The notes under the pieces were generated by a model. The model searched no databases, was not told the DNA's origin, and worked only from the letters and a program-made list of their open reading frames with translations. 64,000 nucleotides of DNA from the NCBI GenBank assembly GCA_018223375.1, contig JAGTTS010000011.1, positions 1 to 64,000 on the forward strand, written 5' to 3'. Of the stretch, positions 24,471 to 33,139 are shown in pieces (the stretch's first letter is position 1; each line of letters starts with the position of its first letter). The position numbers and the translations under genes are program-made. The stretch is from Clostridiaceae bacterium Marseille-Q3526 (lineage in GTDB: Bacteria; Bacillota; Clostridia; Lachnospirales; Lachnospiraceae).

Positions 24471-26015
24471 ATGTTGCAGATAAAAAAATTAAATTTAACA
24501 CATAAAAAAGACCTGAGAATAATTCTTAATGATTTCAACCTTGTGCTAAATGATGGAGATAAGGCAGTTATTATTGGAGAAGAGGGAAATGGGAAATCGA
24601 CATTAATGAAGTGGATATACAATCCGTCGCTTGTAGAAAACTATATAGAAGCAGATGGGGAAAGGATAATGGGACACGAACGTCTTGGTTATCTTCCGCA
24701 GGAGATGCTCGATGAAGATAAGGAAAAAACAATATACGAATATTTTTCTGAAGAGGAAATATTCTGGGAGAAAACGCCTAAAGAATTGTCTGTTATTGCG
24801 GGAAAATTTGGAATGAAAAATGATTTTTTCTACAGTAACCAGACAATGGGTAGTCTTTCAGGAGGCGAAAAAGTCAAGACACAACTTATGAGGCTTTTCA
24901 TTCGCGATGTTTCTGTGCTGTTGTTGGACGAACCTTCCAATGACATCGACATTGCGACGCTTACATTACTGGAAAAAATCATAAATGACTGGAAGCACAT
25001 TGTGCTTTTTATTTCACACGATGAAACGCTGATAGAGCGTACTGCCAACATGGTGATACATATCGAGCAGATTATACGAAAAACAAAGGCGAGATATACC
25101 GTGGCAAAGCTTCCCTATAGACGCTATGTGGAAGAACGGCTTCATAAATTTGAAATCCAAAAACAGCGGGCACTGAGTGACCGTAGGGAGAAAAAGATTC
25201 GCGATGAAAAATATCAAAGAGTTATGCAGAGTGTACAAGGTGCATTAAGAAGTTGTACCAGACAAGCACCGTCTGTTGCCAAAAACTTAAAGGACAAAAT
25301 GCATACGGTTAAGGCAATGGAACGAAGATTTGAAAAAGAAGATGAAAATATGACTCAGATGCCGGAACAGGAAGAAGCAATCTTTGTCAAATTAGGGGAT
25401 GAAAACTCACACATTCCCGCAGGAAAAACGGTCATAGAATATGAACTTTCAAAGCTTGTGACTCCGGATGGCAAAAGAATTTTAGCAGAAGGAATTCATT
25501 TAAAAATAAAAGGTTCAGAAAAAATCTGTATGATAGGAGCCAACGGGGCAGGAAAAACGACTCTTCTAAAAAAGATAGCGGAAGAACTCCTAAATCGGAA
25601 TGACATTAAAGCAGAATATATGCCTCAAACTTATGAAGACCTGCTGGATTTGGATGTTACACCGGTTGATTACCTTGATAAAACAGGAGATAAAGAAGAG
25701 CGTACAAGAATTAGAACATACCTTGGTTCACTTAAATACACACCAGATGAAATGGAGCATCCGATTCGGGAGTTATCAGGCGGACAAAAGGCGAAAGTGC
25801 TTCTCTTGAGGATGAGCTTAAGTGGTGCAAATGTTCTTATTCTGGATGAACCGACAAGAAATTTTTCACCATTGTCCGGTCCGGTAATAAGAAAAATGCT
25901 CCGAGAATTTCCGGGGGCTGTCATTAGCATTTCTCACGATAGAAAGTATATTGAAGAGGTGTGCGATAAAATATATCAGCTAAATCCTAATGGATTACAG
26001 CTAATTGGTGATTGA
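24471..26015 (+). CDS. ABC-F ribosomal-protection-type ATPase
   Basis: 514 aa from the ATG at 24471 (AAAAGGAG 8 nt upstream; the frame's earlier start lies within the leader terminator). Two ABC modules and no membrane segment: Walker A EEGNGKST and GANGAGKTT, signatures LSGGEKVKTQ and LSGGQKAKVL, Walker B VLLLDEPS and VLILDEPT, switch His in ISHDE and ISHDR. The linker (about residues 190-310) is long and basic, as in ARE-class ABC-F proteins that dislodge lincosamides, streptogramins A, pleuromutilins or macrolides from ribosomes. The leader attenuator and the nucleotidyltransferase next to it support a resistance role; the drug spectrum cannot be read from sequence. Confidence 0.85.
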   Translation: MLQIKKLNLTHKKDLRIILNDFNLVLNDGDKAVIIGEEGNGKSTLMKWIYNPSLVENYIEADGERIMGHERLGYLPQEMLDEDKEKTIYEYFSEEEIFWEKTPKELSVIAGKFGMKNDFFYSNQTMGSLSGGEKVKTQLMRLFIRDVSVLLLDEPSNDIDIATLTLLEKIINDWKHIVLFISHDETLIERTANMVIHIEQIIRKTKARYTVAKLPYRRYVEERLHKFEIQKQRALSDRREKKIRDEKYQRVMQSVQGALRSCTRQAPSVAKNLKDKMHTVKAMERRFEKEDENMTQMPEQEEAIFVKLGDENSHIPAGKTVIEYELSKLVTPDGKRILAEGIHLKIKGSEKICMIGANGAGKTTLLKKIAEELLNRNDIKAEYMPQTYEDLLDLDVTPVDYLDKTGDKEERTRIRTYLGSLKYTPDEMEHPIRELSGGQKAKVLLLRMSLSGANVLILDEPTRNFSPLSGPVIRKMLREFPGAVISISHDRKYIEEVCDKIYQLNPNGLQLIGD

Positions 26016-26099
26016 TAACAAAAAGGATGAAAGACTGACAAATTTCAGGCTTTTAGTGAGTTGGAAAGCATACAAAGATTTGAATTTGGAGGATAGATT

Positions 26100-26597
26100 A
26101 TGGTACGTACAGAAGATGCATGTGAAATTATAAAATATGCTTTGCAAAACGAAATTAAAGTATATTTAGATGGCGGATGGGGTGTTGATGCACTTCTTAA
26201 AAGAGAATCAAGAATACACAATGATATTGATTTGTTTGTTGAACTGAAACATTATCATGATTATATTTATGTGATTAAGCAGCATGGATTTGAGGAAGTA
26301 AATACTGATTATACAACGGATGGTCATACTGTCTGGAAAGATGATAAACAAAGAATCATTGATTTACATTGTTTTGAATTTACAGATGACGGAATTGTTT
26401 ATGAGGGAGATATATTTCCATCAAAAACTTTTTCCGGTATTGGAAAAGTTGGAGATATAACTGTTTCTTGTATTGAACCATTGAGTCAGGTAATGCTTCA
26501 TTTGGGATATGAACACGATAAAAATGATGTGCATGATGTGATGCTGTTGTGTGAAACATTTCAAATAGCAATACCAGATGAATATAAGGAAAAGTAA
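26100..26597 (+). CDS. Lnu-like lincosamide nucleotidyltransferase
   Basis: 165 aa; ATG at 26100 after TTGGAGGATAG. YLDGGWGVDALLKRESRIHNDIDLFVE (about residues 20-46) is the nucleotidyltransferase core with the two metal-binding acidic residues, as in Lnu and ANT(2'')-type enzymes; length agrees with Lnu(A)/Lnu(C) (about 161-164 aa). Expected to AMP-ylate lincomycin/clindamycin and block them. Located 84 bp after the ABC-F gene in the same direction with no terminator between, so probably cotranscribed. An aminoglycoside substrate is the main alternative. Confidence 0.78.
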   Translation: MVRTEDACEIIKYALQNEIKVYLDGGWGVDALLKRESRIHNDIDLFVELKHYHDYIYVIKQHGFEEVNTDYTTDGHTVWKDDKQRIIDLHCFEFTDDGIVYEGDIFPSKTFSGIGKVGDITVSCIEPLSQVMLHLGYEHDKNDVHDVMLLCETFQIAIPDEYKEK

Positions 26598-26697
26598 AAT
26601 TTCAGTTTTGTGTTGAATCTCTAAGCAAAATAGCTTATAATTTGACATGCTACATATAGTTATTATCCACAGTTATCGAGTAGGTGTTATCAATGCC

Positions 26698-26715
26698 GAT
26701 AACAAAATGATAACA
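26698..26715 (+). repeat. Integrase arm-type site, right end
   Basis: GATAACAAAATGATAACA, differing by one base from the left-end copy at 16791-16808, same orientation. Related GTTATC half sites lie just before it. Confidence 0.55.
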
Positions 26716-26815
26716 TTAGCTCGTATAGGCAGGATAATATGGATATATCAAATAATCAAAAGAACGAGAAACATTACAGAGAATAATTCCTAAACAAAAA
26801 GCGTTAGTCTTTGTC

Positions 26816-26826
26816 GAGTTTGAATA
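26816..26826 (+). repeat. attR core
   Basis: GAGTTTGAATA preceded by GTC and followed by GTTGG; direct repeat of 16719-16729. Confidence 0.75.
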
Positions 26827-26907
26827 GTTGGAGCAGAGCTTCAAAGCCTTTATTTTCAAGGGTTTTGAGGCTCTTTCCTTTTAGGGTTGCATTTTGATTG
26901 CATTTTT

Positions 26908-27075
26908 TTATTCAACTGCTCTGTGATAGATTGCTGTATGCTGATTGCTGGTGTAATCGACAACACTGGTTGTTGCTGGAGTATAAGTGAGAACGCCAGT
27001 TAATTTTTTGGCAACTTCCACGTTGGTGTTGGGATATAAATGTCCATAGGTTCCTAACGTGGTCTGGAAATACCA
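26908..27075 (-). pseudogene. C-terminal fragment of a second tyrosine integrase
   Basis: The last ~55 codons of a minus-strand frame read YFQTTLGTYGHLYPN...EVAKKL, matching the end of phage/ICE integrases (T-x(2)-Y-G-H-L-Y-P with the nucleophile Tyr). The part upstream of about 27075 is unrelated and runs into the purC terminator, and no R-H-R motifs are present. It is the remains of an earlier element at the same guaA-proximal site, lying just outside attR. Confidence 0.65.
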
Positions 27076-27188
27076 TAAAAGGGCGTAATTTGCTTTTGCG
27101 GACTCTTTTTTCGGTGTGATGGAAAAATTCCAGACCATGGGAGAGAATACCTGAATTCCTATTACACTATTATAATGCAAAATATAAA

Positions 27189-27213
27189 AGGCCTGCCCAA
27201 ACCAGGCAGGCCT
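27189..27213 (-). terminator. Terminator of purC
   Basis: AGGCCTGCC/GGCAGGCCT perfect 9-bp stem; on the minus strand TTTTATATTTTG follows. Confidence 0.75.
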
Positions 27214-27236
27214 CTGCAATATCTGCAGCATCAAGC

Positions 27237-28100
27237 TTATTTCAACTTCTCCCCTGTCAGCATTTCGTAGCCCTGCAGGTATTTGTCAATGGTTTTCTCC
27301 ACGATTTCCTCCGGAAGCGTCCAGTTGTTGCCTGGATTGGCGGTGAGCCAGTCGCGGGCAAACTGCTTGTCAAAGGATGGCTGGCCATGGCCTGGCTCGT
27401 AGCCGTCTGCCGGCCAGAAGCGGGAGCTGTCTGGAGTCAGCATCTCGTCTCCCAGAACGATATTGCCGTTCTCATCTAAGCCAAACTCGAATTTTGTATC
27501 TGCGATGATGATGCCGCGGCTTAAAGCATAATCGGCGCATTTTTTATAGAGAGCGATGGTGTAGTCGCGAAGCTTTGCGGCGTATTCCTCGCCTTTTCCA
27601 GGGAAGTATTTCTCCAGGTGGGCAATGCTCTGCTCATAGGAAATGTTCTCGTCATGATCTCCGATTTCCGCCTTGGTGGAAGGGGTGTAAATCGGCTCAG
27701 GCAGCTTGTCGGACTCCTTTAAGCCCTCCGGAAGGGTAATGCCGCAGACTGTGCCGTTCTTCTGGTAGCTGGCCCAGCCGCTTCCTGTGATGTAGCCGCG
27801 CACAATGCACTCGATAGGCAGCATCTGGAGCTTTTTGCACATCATGCTGTTTCCGTCAAACTGAGGCTGCTGGAAGAATTCCGGCATATCCTTAACGTCG
27901 GCAGAGATCATATGGTTAGGAAGGATGTCCTTTGTCAAATCAAACCAGAACTTGGACATCTGAGTCAGGACGGTTCCCTTTTTTGTCACAACATTGTTCA
28001 GGATCACGTCGAAGCAGCTGATACGGTCAGTAGCAACCATAATTAAGCTGTCGCCGTTGTCATAAATTTCGCGGACCTTTCCCTCTTTGATCGGTTTCAT
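27237..28100 (-). CDS. purC: Phosphoribosylaminoimidazole-succinocarboxamide synthase
   Basis: 287 aa from the ATG at 28100 (AGCGAGG upstream); the open frame 22 codons longer adds a non-conserved stretch. SAICAR synthase joins CAIR and aspartate with ATP in purine synthesis. Motifs: KEGKVREIYDNGD at the N-terminus (ATP-binding beta strands), RISCFDVIL, IECIVRGYITGSGW and the C-terminal DTKFEFG (metal/ATP site) and DEMLTPDSSRFWP. Stands alone, without other pur genes next to it, which is common in this group; guaA lies about 10 kb away across the mobile element. Confidence 0.95.
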   Translation of the reverse strand: MKPIKEGKVREIYDNGDSLIMVATDRISCFDVILNNVVTKKGTVLTQMSKFWFDLTKDILPNHMISADVKDMPEFFQQPQFDGNSMMCKKLQMLPIECIVRGYITGSGWASYQKNGTVCGITLPEGLKESDKLPEPIYTPSTKAEIGDHDENISYEQSIAHLEKYFPGKGEEYAAKLRDYTIALYKKCADYALSRGIIIADTKFEFGLDENGNIVLGDEMLTPDSSRFWPADGYEPGHGQPSFDKQFARDWLTANPGNNWTLPEEIVEKTIDKYLQGYEMLTGEKLK

Positions 28101-28266
28101 TTCGCATACCTCGCTATCTTTGTTTTTATAAGTGTCATATATAATAGATAAGCAGACTTTCGCCAAAAAAGCAATAGTTTTTTTGAAATTTCCCTATATT
28201 TTTTAAAAAACCCCTGTATTTTGCAGAAAGTCTAATTCCTATATATAAGTAATACTTATTATAAGC

Positions 28267-29478
28267 CTACTTTTCGTCCACCACCTGGAAAATATAAAAC
28301 TTTAAGTAGTAGGATTCGTCTGCAGCCCATAAAATGGGATGGTCTGCTGCCTGGGTTCTGTACTCCACCTGCCTGAGCCGCTTGTGGACGTTTCCAGCCG
28401 CCTCGCGGATGGTTTTTGTGAACAGCTCCGGCGTCATAAAGTGGGAGCAGGAGCAGGTGGCCAGATAGCCGCCGTCTTTGACCAGCTTCATTCCTCTCAG
28501 GTTGATTTCCCGGTAGCCCTTCACTGCGTTTTTCACAGAGTTTCTGGATTTTGTGAAGGCGGGAGGATCCAGGATGACTACGTCGAATTTCTCGCCCTTC
28601 TGCTCCAGCTCAGGAAGCAGCTCGAACACGTCGGCGCATACGAAGGAAATGCGGTCGGAAAGGCCGTTTAACGCGGCGTTTTCACGGGCCTGGCTGACTC
28701 CCAGCTCTGAGGCGTCCACGCCCAACACTTCCTTTGCCCCTGCGATTCCTGCGTTGAGGGCGAAGGAACCGGTATGGGTGAAACAGTCCAGAACGCGTTT
28801 TCCGGGGCAGAGCTTCTGGATGGCCAGGCGGTTGTATTTCTGATCCAGGAAGAAGCCGGTTTTCTGTCCGTCCTTGACGTCTACCAGGTAGCGGACGCCG
28901 TTTTCCACGATTTCCACCTTTGTGTCAAACGGTTCTCCGATAAATCCCTTGACTCTCTCCATGCCCTCCTGTAGGCGCACCTTGGCGTCGCTGCGCTCGT
29001 AGACGCCGCGGATGATGATTCCGTCCTCAGCCAGAACCCTCTTTAAAATATCCACAATAGTAAGCTTCATCCGGTCAATGCCAAGGGCCAGGGATTCCAC
29101 CACCAGGACGTCTGAAAATTTGTCGATGACAATGCCGGGCAGGAAGTCAGCCTCTCCGAAGATGACGCGGCAGCTGGAAATGTCGCCCACTGCCTTTCTG
29201 TACTCCCAGGCGTTGCGGATTCTCATTTCCAGGAACGCATCGTCAATCACCGCGTCCTTTTTCCGGGACATCATGCGCACCGTGATTTTGGAACGGGTGT
29301 TGATGAAGCCGTAACCCAGGCAGTAGCCGTCGAAATCGCAGACTGCCGCCAGGTCGCCGTTTTCAAAGCTGCCTTCAATCCGCTCGATTTCATTGTCATA
29401 AATCCATGCGCCTCCTGCCTTTAAAGATCTGGCGCCTCCCTTTTTAATATGTACAACTGCATTTGTATTCATGGTCAT
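28267..29478 (-). CDS. RlmI-like class I SAM rRNA methyltransferase
   Basis: 403 aa from the ATG at 29478 (GAGGAGAGAAT upstream); the longer frame to 29592 is not supported. N-terminal PUA domain (about 1-75: VVHIKKGGARSLKAGGAWIYDNEIERIEG), an RlmI-type central region, then a Rossmann methyltransferase: VLDCFTHTGSFALNAG (SAM motif I), VLGVDAS, FDVVILDPPAFTKSR (catalytic D-P-P-x-F). Family members make m5C in 23S rRNA (E. coli RlmI, C1962), so a similar substrate is inferred. Ends about 170 bp upstream of purC in the same direction. Confidence 0.88.
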   Translation of the reverse strand: MTMNTNAVVHIKKGGARSLKAGGAWIYDNEIERIEGSFENGDLAAVCDFDGYCLGYGFINTRSKITVRMMSRKKDAVIDDAFLEMRIRNAWEYRKAVGDISSCRVIFGEADFLPGIVIDKFSDVLVVESLALGIDRMKLTIVDILKRVLAEDGIIIRGVYERSDAKVRLQEGMERVKGFIGEPFDTKVEIVENGVRYLVDVKDGQKTGFFLDQKYNRLAIQKLCPGKRVLDCFTHTGSFALNAGIAGAKEVLGVDASELGVSQARENAALNGLSDRISFVCADVFELLPELEQKGEKFDVVILDPPAFTKSRNSVKNAVKGYREINLRGMKLVKDGGYLATCSCSHFMTPELFTKTIREAAGNVHKRLRQVEYRTQAADHPILWAADESYYLKFYIFQVVDEK

Positions 29479-29715
29479 ATTCTCTCCTCTCTGCGGCGTC
29501 CATGGACGCTGATGCCAGCGCACAAAGGCGTGCCGTCCCCTGCCCGCTGACGCTATACACAGTATAGCAGATAGGAAACCGGCAGAAAACACAATTTCAT
29601 TATAAAATTTTCACATTTCCATCACAAATCATTGGTAGACTATGGCTGTAAACAAAAAGAAGACATCATAAGGTATTATGAACGATAGATAGGAACAGAG
29701 GAAGGAGCAGCTGTT

Positions 29716-31245
29716 ATGTATAATGAGAAAGACTGGGAGAAAAATCACGAGCCGTTAAATGGAGAAAATGACGTGGATATCACGGAGGGTTCTTACGTGG
29801 ATGGCGTCCATACAGGGCGTTCAGAGGATCGGAGCGCAGGCCGCCGCATGTACGGCCAGATCAGAAGACCGTCAGAAGAAAATACAGGCTGCGGAACGTA
29901 TCAGTATGGAAGCGGCCAGAGCCAGGAAGGCAGAAGTGAGAGCAGCTGGCAGAAGGCGGAGAACAGCGGGAATCAGGAAAACGGCGGCGACTCTCACAGA
30001 AGCGGAAAGAAAGGAAGCCGGCTGGCTAAGAAAGCGGCCGGGATCGCGGCGGCCGGACTGCTGTTTGGCTGCGTGGCAGGCGGAACCATGGCGGGAATCA
30101 ATTACCTGACAGGCGGAAGCCAGACAGAAAAGACAGAGATATCAGCCCAGGCCCCCACAGAGGCGCCGCAGCCGGAAACTCAGGCCCAGGCAGCCAGCGG
30201 AGCGGTGATTCAGGCCAGCACAGGCAATGACGTATCTGCCATTGTAGAAAAGGCCATGCCGTCAGTGGTAGCGATTAACAATAAGACGCTTTACACGACA
30301 GAGGACTGGTTCTTTGGAACCCAGCAGTACGAGGCGTCCAGCGCAGGTTCGGGAATCATTGTAGGAAAGAGCGACACAGAGCTTCTGGTTGTGACAAACA
30401 GCCATGTAATTGCAAATGCAGAGGAGATGAACGTAACCTTCATCGACGGAAGCTCCGCAGCGGCAGCGTTAAAGGGAACAGATGTGGACGCGGATCTGGC
30501 GGTGATTGCGGTGCAGTTAAGCGACATTCCGGCGGAGACTCTGTCCCAGATTAAGGTGGCAGAGATGGGCGATTCCGACAGCTTAAAGCTTGGAAACGGC
30601 GTGATTGCCATTGGAAACGCCCTGGGCGAGGGACAGTCCGTCACAGTGGGCTACATCAGCGCTCTCAATAAGGAAGTGGATATTGAAGGCGTGACAAAAA
30701 ATCTGATCCAGGTAGACGCGGCCATCAACCCTGGAAACAGCGGCGGAGCGCTTCTGGACATGAATGGAAAGCTCATTGGCATTAACGAGGCCAAGATGGC
30801 CAGCACAGAGGTAGAGGGCGTAGGCTACGCCATTCCGATCTCCTATGCAAAGGACATTATCGACGACCTGATGGCCAAGACCACCAAGGTAGCGGTGGCA
30901 GAGGATGAGCAGGGATACCTGGGAATCCAGATTCAGGATATCAACAGCCAGATGGCCAAGGCCTACGGAATGCCGGAGGGAATCTACGTCTACAAGATTG
31001 TGGAAGGCCTGGCTGCAGACGGATCCGGCCTGCGGGAGAGAGACATTATCACCAAGGTAAACGGAGAGACGGTGAGAACGGCAGAGGATCTGCAGAAAAT
31101 GCTGACCTACTATAAGGGGGGCGAGATTGTGACTCTGACCGTACAGTCCTTGGACAACGGCGCTTACGCCGAGAGAGAGGTTCAGGTGACTCTGGGCTAC
31201 AGAAAGGACGCAGAGAAGAACCTGCAGCAGGATCAGGAGAGATAA
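29716..31245 (+). CDS. htrA: HtrA/DegP-type membrane-anchored serine protease
   Basis: 509 aa. A cytoplasmic Gly/Ser/Arg-rich tail (1-100), one membrane helix (about 105-131), a Gln/Pro/Ala linker, trypsin-like S1C domain with H230 (TNSHVI), D260 (DADLAVI) and S342 (NPGNSGGALLD), then a PDZ domain (about 400-490: GYLGIQI...DGSGLRERDIITKVNGETV). Surface quality-control protease for misfolded exported proteins. ATG at 29716 after GAAGGAGCAG. Followed by its own terminator, so monocistronic. Confidence 0.94.
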   Translation: MYNEKDWEKNHEPLNGENDVDITEGSYVDGVHTGRSEDRSAGRRMYGQIRRPSEENTGCGTYQYGSGQSQEGRSESSWQKAENSGNQENGGDSHRSGKKGSRLAKKAAGIAAAGLLFGCVAGGTMAGINYLTGGSQTEKTEISAQAPTEAPQPETQAQAASGAVIQASTGNDVSAIVEKAMPSVVAINNKTLYTTEDWFFGTQQYEASSAGSGIIVGKSDTELLVVTNSHVIANAEEMNVTFIDGSSAAAALKGTDVDADLAVIAVQLSDIPAETLSQIKVAEMGDSDSLKLGNGVIAIGNALGEGQSVTVGYISALNKEVDIEGVTKNLIQVDAAINPGNSGGALLDMNGKLIGINEAKMASTEVEGVGYAIPISYAKDIIDDLMAKTTKVAVAEDEQGYLGIQIQDINSQMAKAYGMPEGIYVYKIVEGLAADGSGLRERDIITKVNGETVRTAEDLQKMLTYYKGGEIVTLTVQSLDNGAYAEREVQVTLGYRKDAEKNLQQDQER

Positions 31246-31294
31246 GCAGCTGAATAGATAACAGATACTGAATAGATAGCAGATAGAAAAAAGA

Positions 31295-31345
31295 AAAGAA
31301 ATTTTCCCCGCTTCACCTGGAAGCTGCGGGAAGATTTCTTTTCTT
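31295..31345 (+). terminator. Terminator of htrA
   Basis: AAGAAA...TCCCCGC / GCGGGGA-like stem (TCCCCGC with GCGGGA) closing into TTTCTTTTCTT; the purine and pyrimidine flanks also pair. Confidence 0.65.
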
Positions 31346-31419
31346 CTTGTCTGCTGCAGGAAGACAGAAAACGTGCGGCTGAATGGATATAATTTCCTGA
31401 ATCCGGAGCGGCCGCAGGA

Positions 31420-31448
31420 TTGCTAAGACGATGAAAATATAGTATGAT
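31420..31448 (+). promoter_or_regulatory. Promoter of clpX
   Basis: -35 TTGCTA (31420-31425), 17-bp spacer, -10 TATGAT (31443-31448). Confidence 0.55.
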
Positions 31449-31518
31449 ACTCTCATGCAGCTTTTGCAGGAGACAGCTGGGGAGAAATGGCTGAACCAGC
31501 TGGGAAAGGGAGAGCGAT

Positions 31519-33006
31519 TTGGACGACAGAGAGAAAGACAGAAACGAAGAGAGAGATAGAGGAAATGAGGCGTCTGAGGAGACGGCGGTTCTGGATGCCG
31601 AAAAGGAGAAGCACGAGGCAGGAACGTCTGACAGGGAGGCAGATCATAAGGACGACGAGTACGAGAAGATCTGCTATGTGTGCCGCAGGCCGGAGAGCAA
31701 GGCAGGCCCTATGATTACTATGCCGGGAGGCATGAATTTCTGCCATGACTGTATGCAGAAGGCCTTCGACACAGTGACCCAGAGCGGCCTGGATCTGAGC
31801 CAGCTTCAGAACATGCCCTACATGAATATGAATCTCAGCGACTTTTCCAATCTTCAGAACCTGAATACAGAGATTCCGAAGAAAAATAAGGTGAAAAAGA
31901 AAAGCCAGGATAAGGAGGCGAAAAAGGAATTTTCCATTAAGGACATTCCGGCGCCCCACGTGATCAAATCAAAGCTGGATCAGTACGTGATCGGCCAGGA
32001 GCAGGCGAAAAAGGTCATCGCCGTGGCTGTATACAACCATTATAAGAGAGCGTTCTGCCAGACCTCTGGACAGGAAGGGGCGGAGGACGACGTTCAGATT
32101 GAAAAGTCCAATATCCTGATGATTGGACCAACAGGAAGCGGAAAGACGTATCTGGTAAAGACGCTGGCAAGGCTTTTAGACGTGCCGTTAGCCATTGCAG
32201 ACGCCACGACTCTGACAGAGGCCGGCTATATTGGAGACGACATTGAGAGCGTGATTTCCAAGCTTCTGGCGGCGGCTGACAACGATGTGGAGAGAGCGGA
32301 GAAGGGCATTATTTTTATCGACGAGATCGACAAGATTGCCAAGAAGAAGAATACGACCAGCCGCGACGTCAGCGGAGAATCGGTGCAGCAGGAGCTGTTA
32401 AAGCTTCTGGAGGGAAGCCATGTGGAGGTGCCGGTGGGATCGAACCAGAAGAACGCATTGACGCCTATGACTACGGTGGATACCAACAACATTCTCTTTA
32501 TCTGCGGCGGAGCCTTTCCGGATCTGGAGAATATTATTAAGGAGAGGCTGAACCAGTCCAGCTCCATGGGCTTTGCGTCGGAGCTGAAAGGGAAATACGA
32601 TGAGGATCCAAAGCTTCTCAGCTATACGGCTACAGAGGATCTGAGAAAATTCGGCATGATTCCGGAGTTTCTGGGACGTCTCCCCATTATGGTAACGCTT
32701 CAGGCCCTGACAAAGGATCTGATGATCCGCATTCTCACAGAGCCGAAGAACGCCATTCTGCGCCAGTATGAGAAGCTTCTGGCCATGGACGAGGTCAAGC
32801 TGGTGTTCGAGGACGACGCCCTGGAGTGGATTGCGGAAGAGGCCCTGAAAAAAGAGACGGGCGCCAGAGCCCTGCGGGCGATTATCGAGAACTTTATGCA
32901 GGATATTATGTATGAGATTCCCAAGGATCCCAATATTGGATCCGTGGTGATCACCAGAGCTTATCTGGAGAAAAGCGGCGGCCCCATGATTGAGATGAGG
33001 GGCTAG
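31519..33006 (+). CDS. clpX: ClpX-type ATP-dependent unfoldase
   Basis: 495 aa with a TTG start at 31519 (GGGAGAGCGA upstream). Residues 1-50 are a charged, disordered extension not usual in ClpX; then the zinc-binding domain C52-YV-C55 ... C75-HD-C78, and the AAA+ module with Walker A GPTGSGKT, Walker B IIFIDEIDKIAKK, sensor and C-terminal D2 domain (ALKKETGARALRAIIE). The IGF-type ClpP-docking loop is not obvious; the sequence near that place reads ASELKGKYDEDP. With no clpP beside it, it may be a second ClpX paralogue or work apart from ClpP. Ends at a terminator, 135 bp before the next convergent gene. Confidence 0.9.
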   Translation: MDDREKDRNEERDRGNEASEETAVLDAEKEKHEAGTSDREADHKDDEYEKICYVCRRPESKAGPMITMPGGMNFCHDCMQKAFDTVTQSGLDLSQLQNMPYMNMNLSDFSNLQNLNTEIPKKNKVKKKSQDKEAKKEFSIKDIPAPHVIKSKLDQYVIGQEQAKKVIAVAVYNHYKRAFCQTSGQEGAEDDVQIEKSNILMIGPTGSGKTYLVKTLARLLDVPLAIADATTLTEAGYIGDDIESVISKLLAAADNDVERAEKGIIFIDEIDKIAKKKNTTSRDVSGESVQQELLKLLEGSHVEVPVGSNQKNALTPMTTVDTNNILFICGGAFPDLENIIKERLNQSSSMGFASELKGKYDEDPKLLSYTATEDLRKFGMIPEFLGRLPIMVTLQALTKDLMIRILTEPKNAILRQYEKLLAMDEVKLVFEDDALEWIAEEALKKETGARALRAIIENFMQDIMYEIPKDPNIGSVVITRAYLEKSGGPMIEMRG

Positions 33007-33054
33007 AGGAAATAGAAAGAGCAGAAAAATACAGAAAGAATAGAAAAAAACAGC

Positions 33055-33100
33055 AGCAGAGCAGCTTTTGCAGGTTTTTGGCAGAAGCTGTTCTGCTTTT
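33055..33100 (+). terminator. Terminator of clpX
   Basis: AGCAGAGCAGCTT with AAGCTGTTCTGCT, followed by TTTTA. Confidence 0.75.
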
Positions 33101-33139
33101 ATGTTAGCGTCGGTGTACTGACGCTATAGGAAACTTTTT

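Larger units (their letters stand above)
16719..26826. mobile_element. Integrative mobilizable element in guaA 3' end
   Basis: About 10.1 kb bounded by an 11-bp direct repeat (16719-16729 in guaA; 26816-26826). Both ends carry GATAACAAA(T/A)TGATAACA arm-type repeats in the same orientation. Cargo and core in order: terminator, Xre repressor with operators, xis, tyrosine integrase, small accessory mobilization protein, RepA-like ATPase (interrupted by an IS), MobV-like relaxase, TnpV, ABC-F protein, nucleotidyltransferase. No type IV secretion genes are present, so it would need a helper for transfer (IME rather than ICE). TnpV and MobV-like genes recall Tn4451/Tn4453-like mobilizable transposons, but this element uses a tyrosine integrase. 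Confidence 0.88.
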
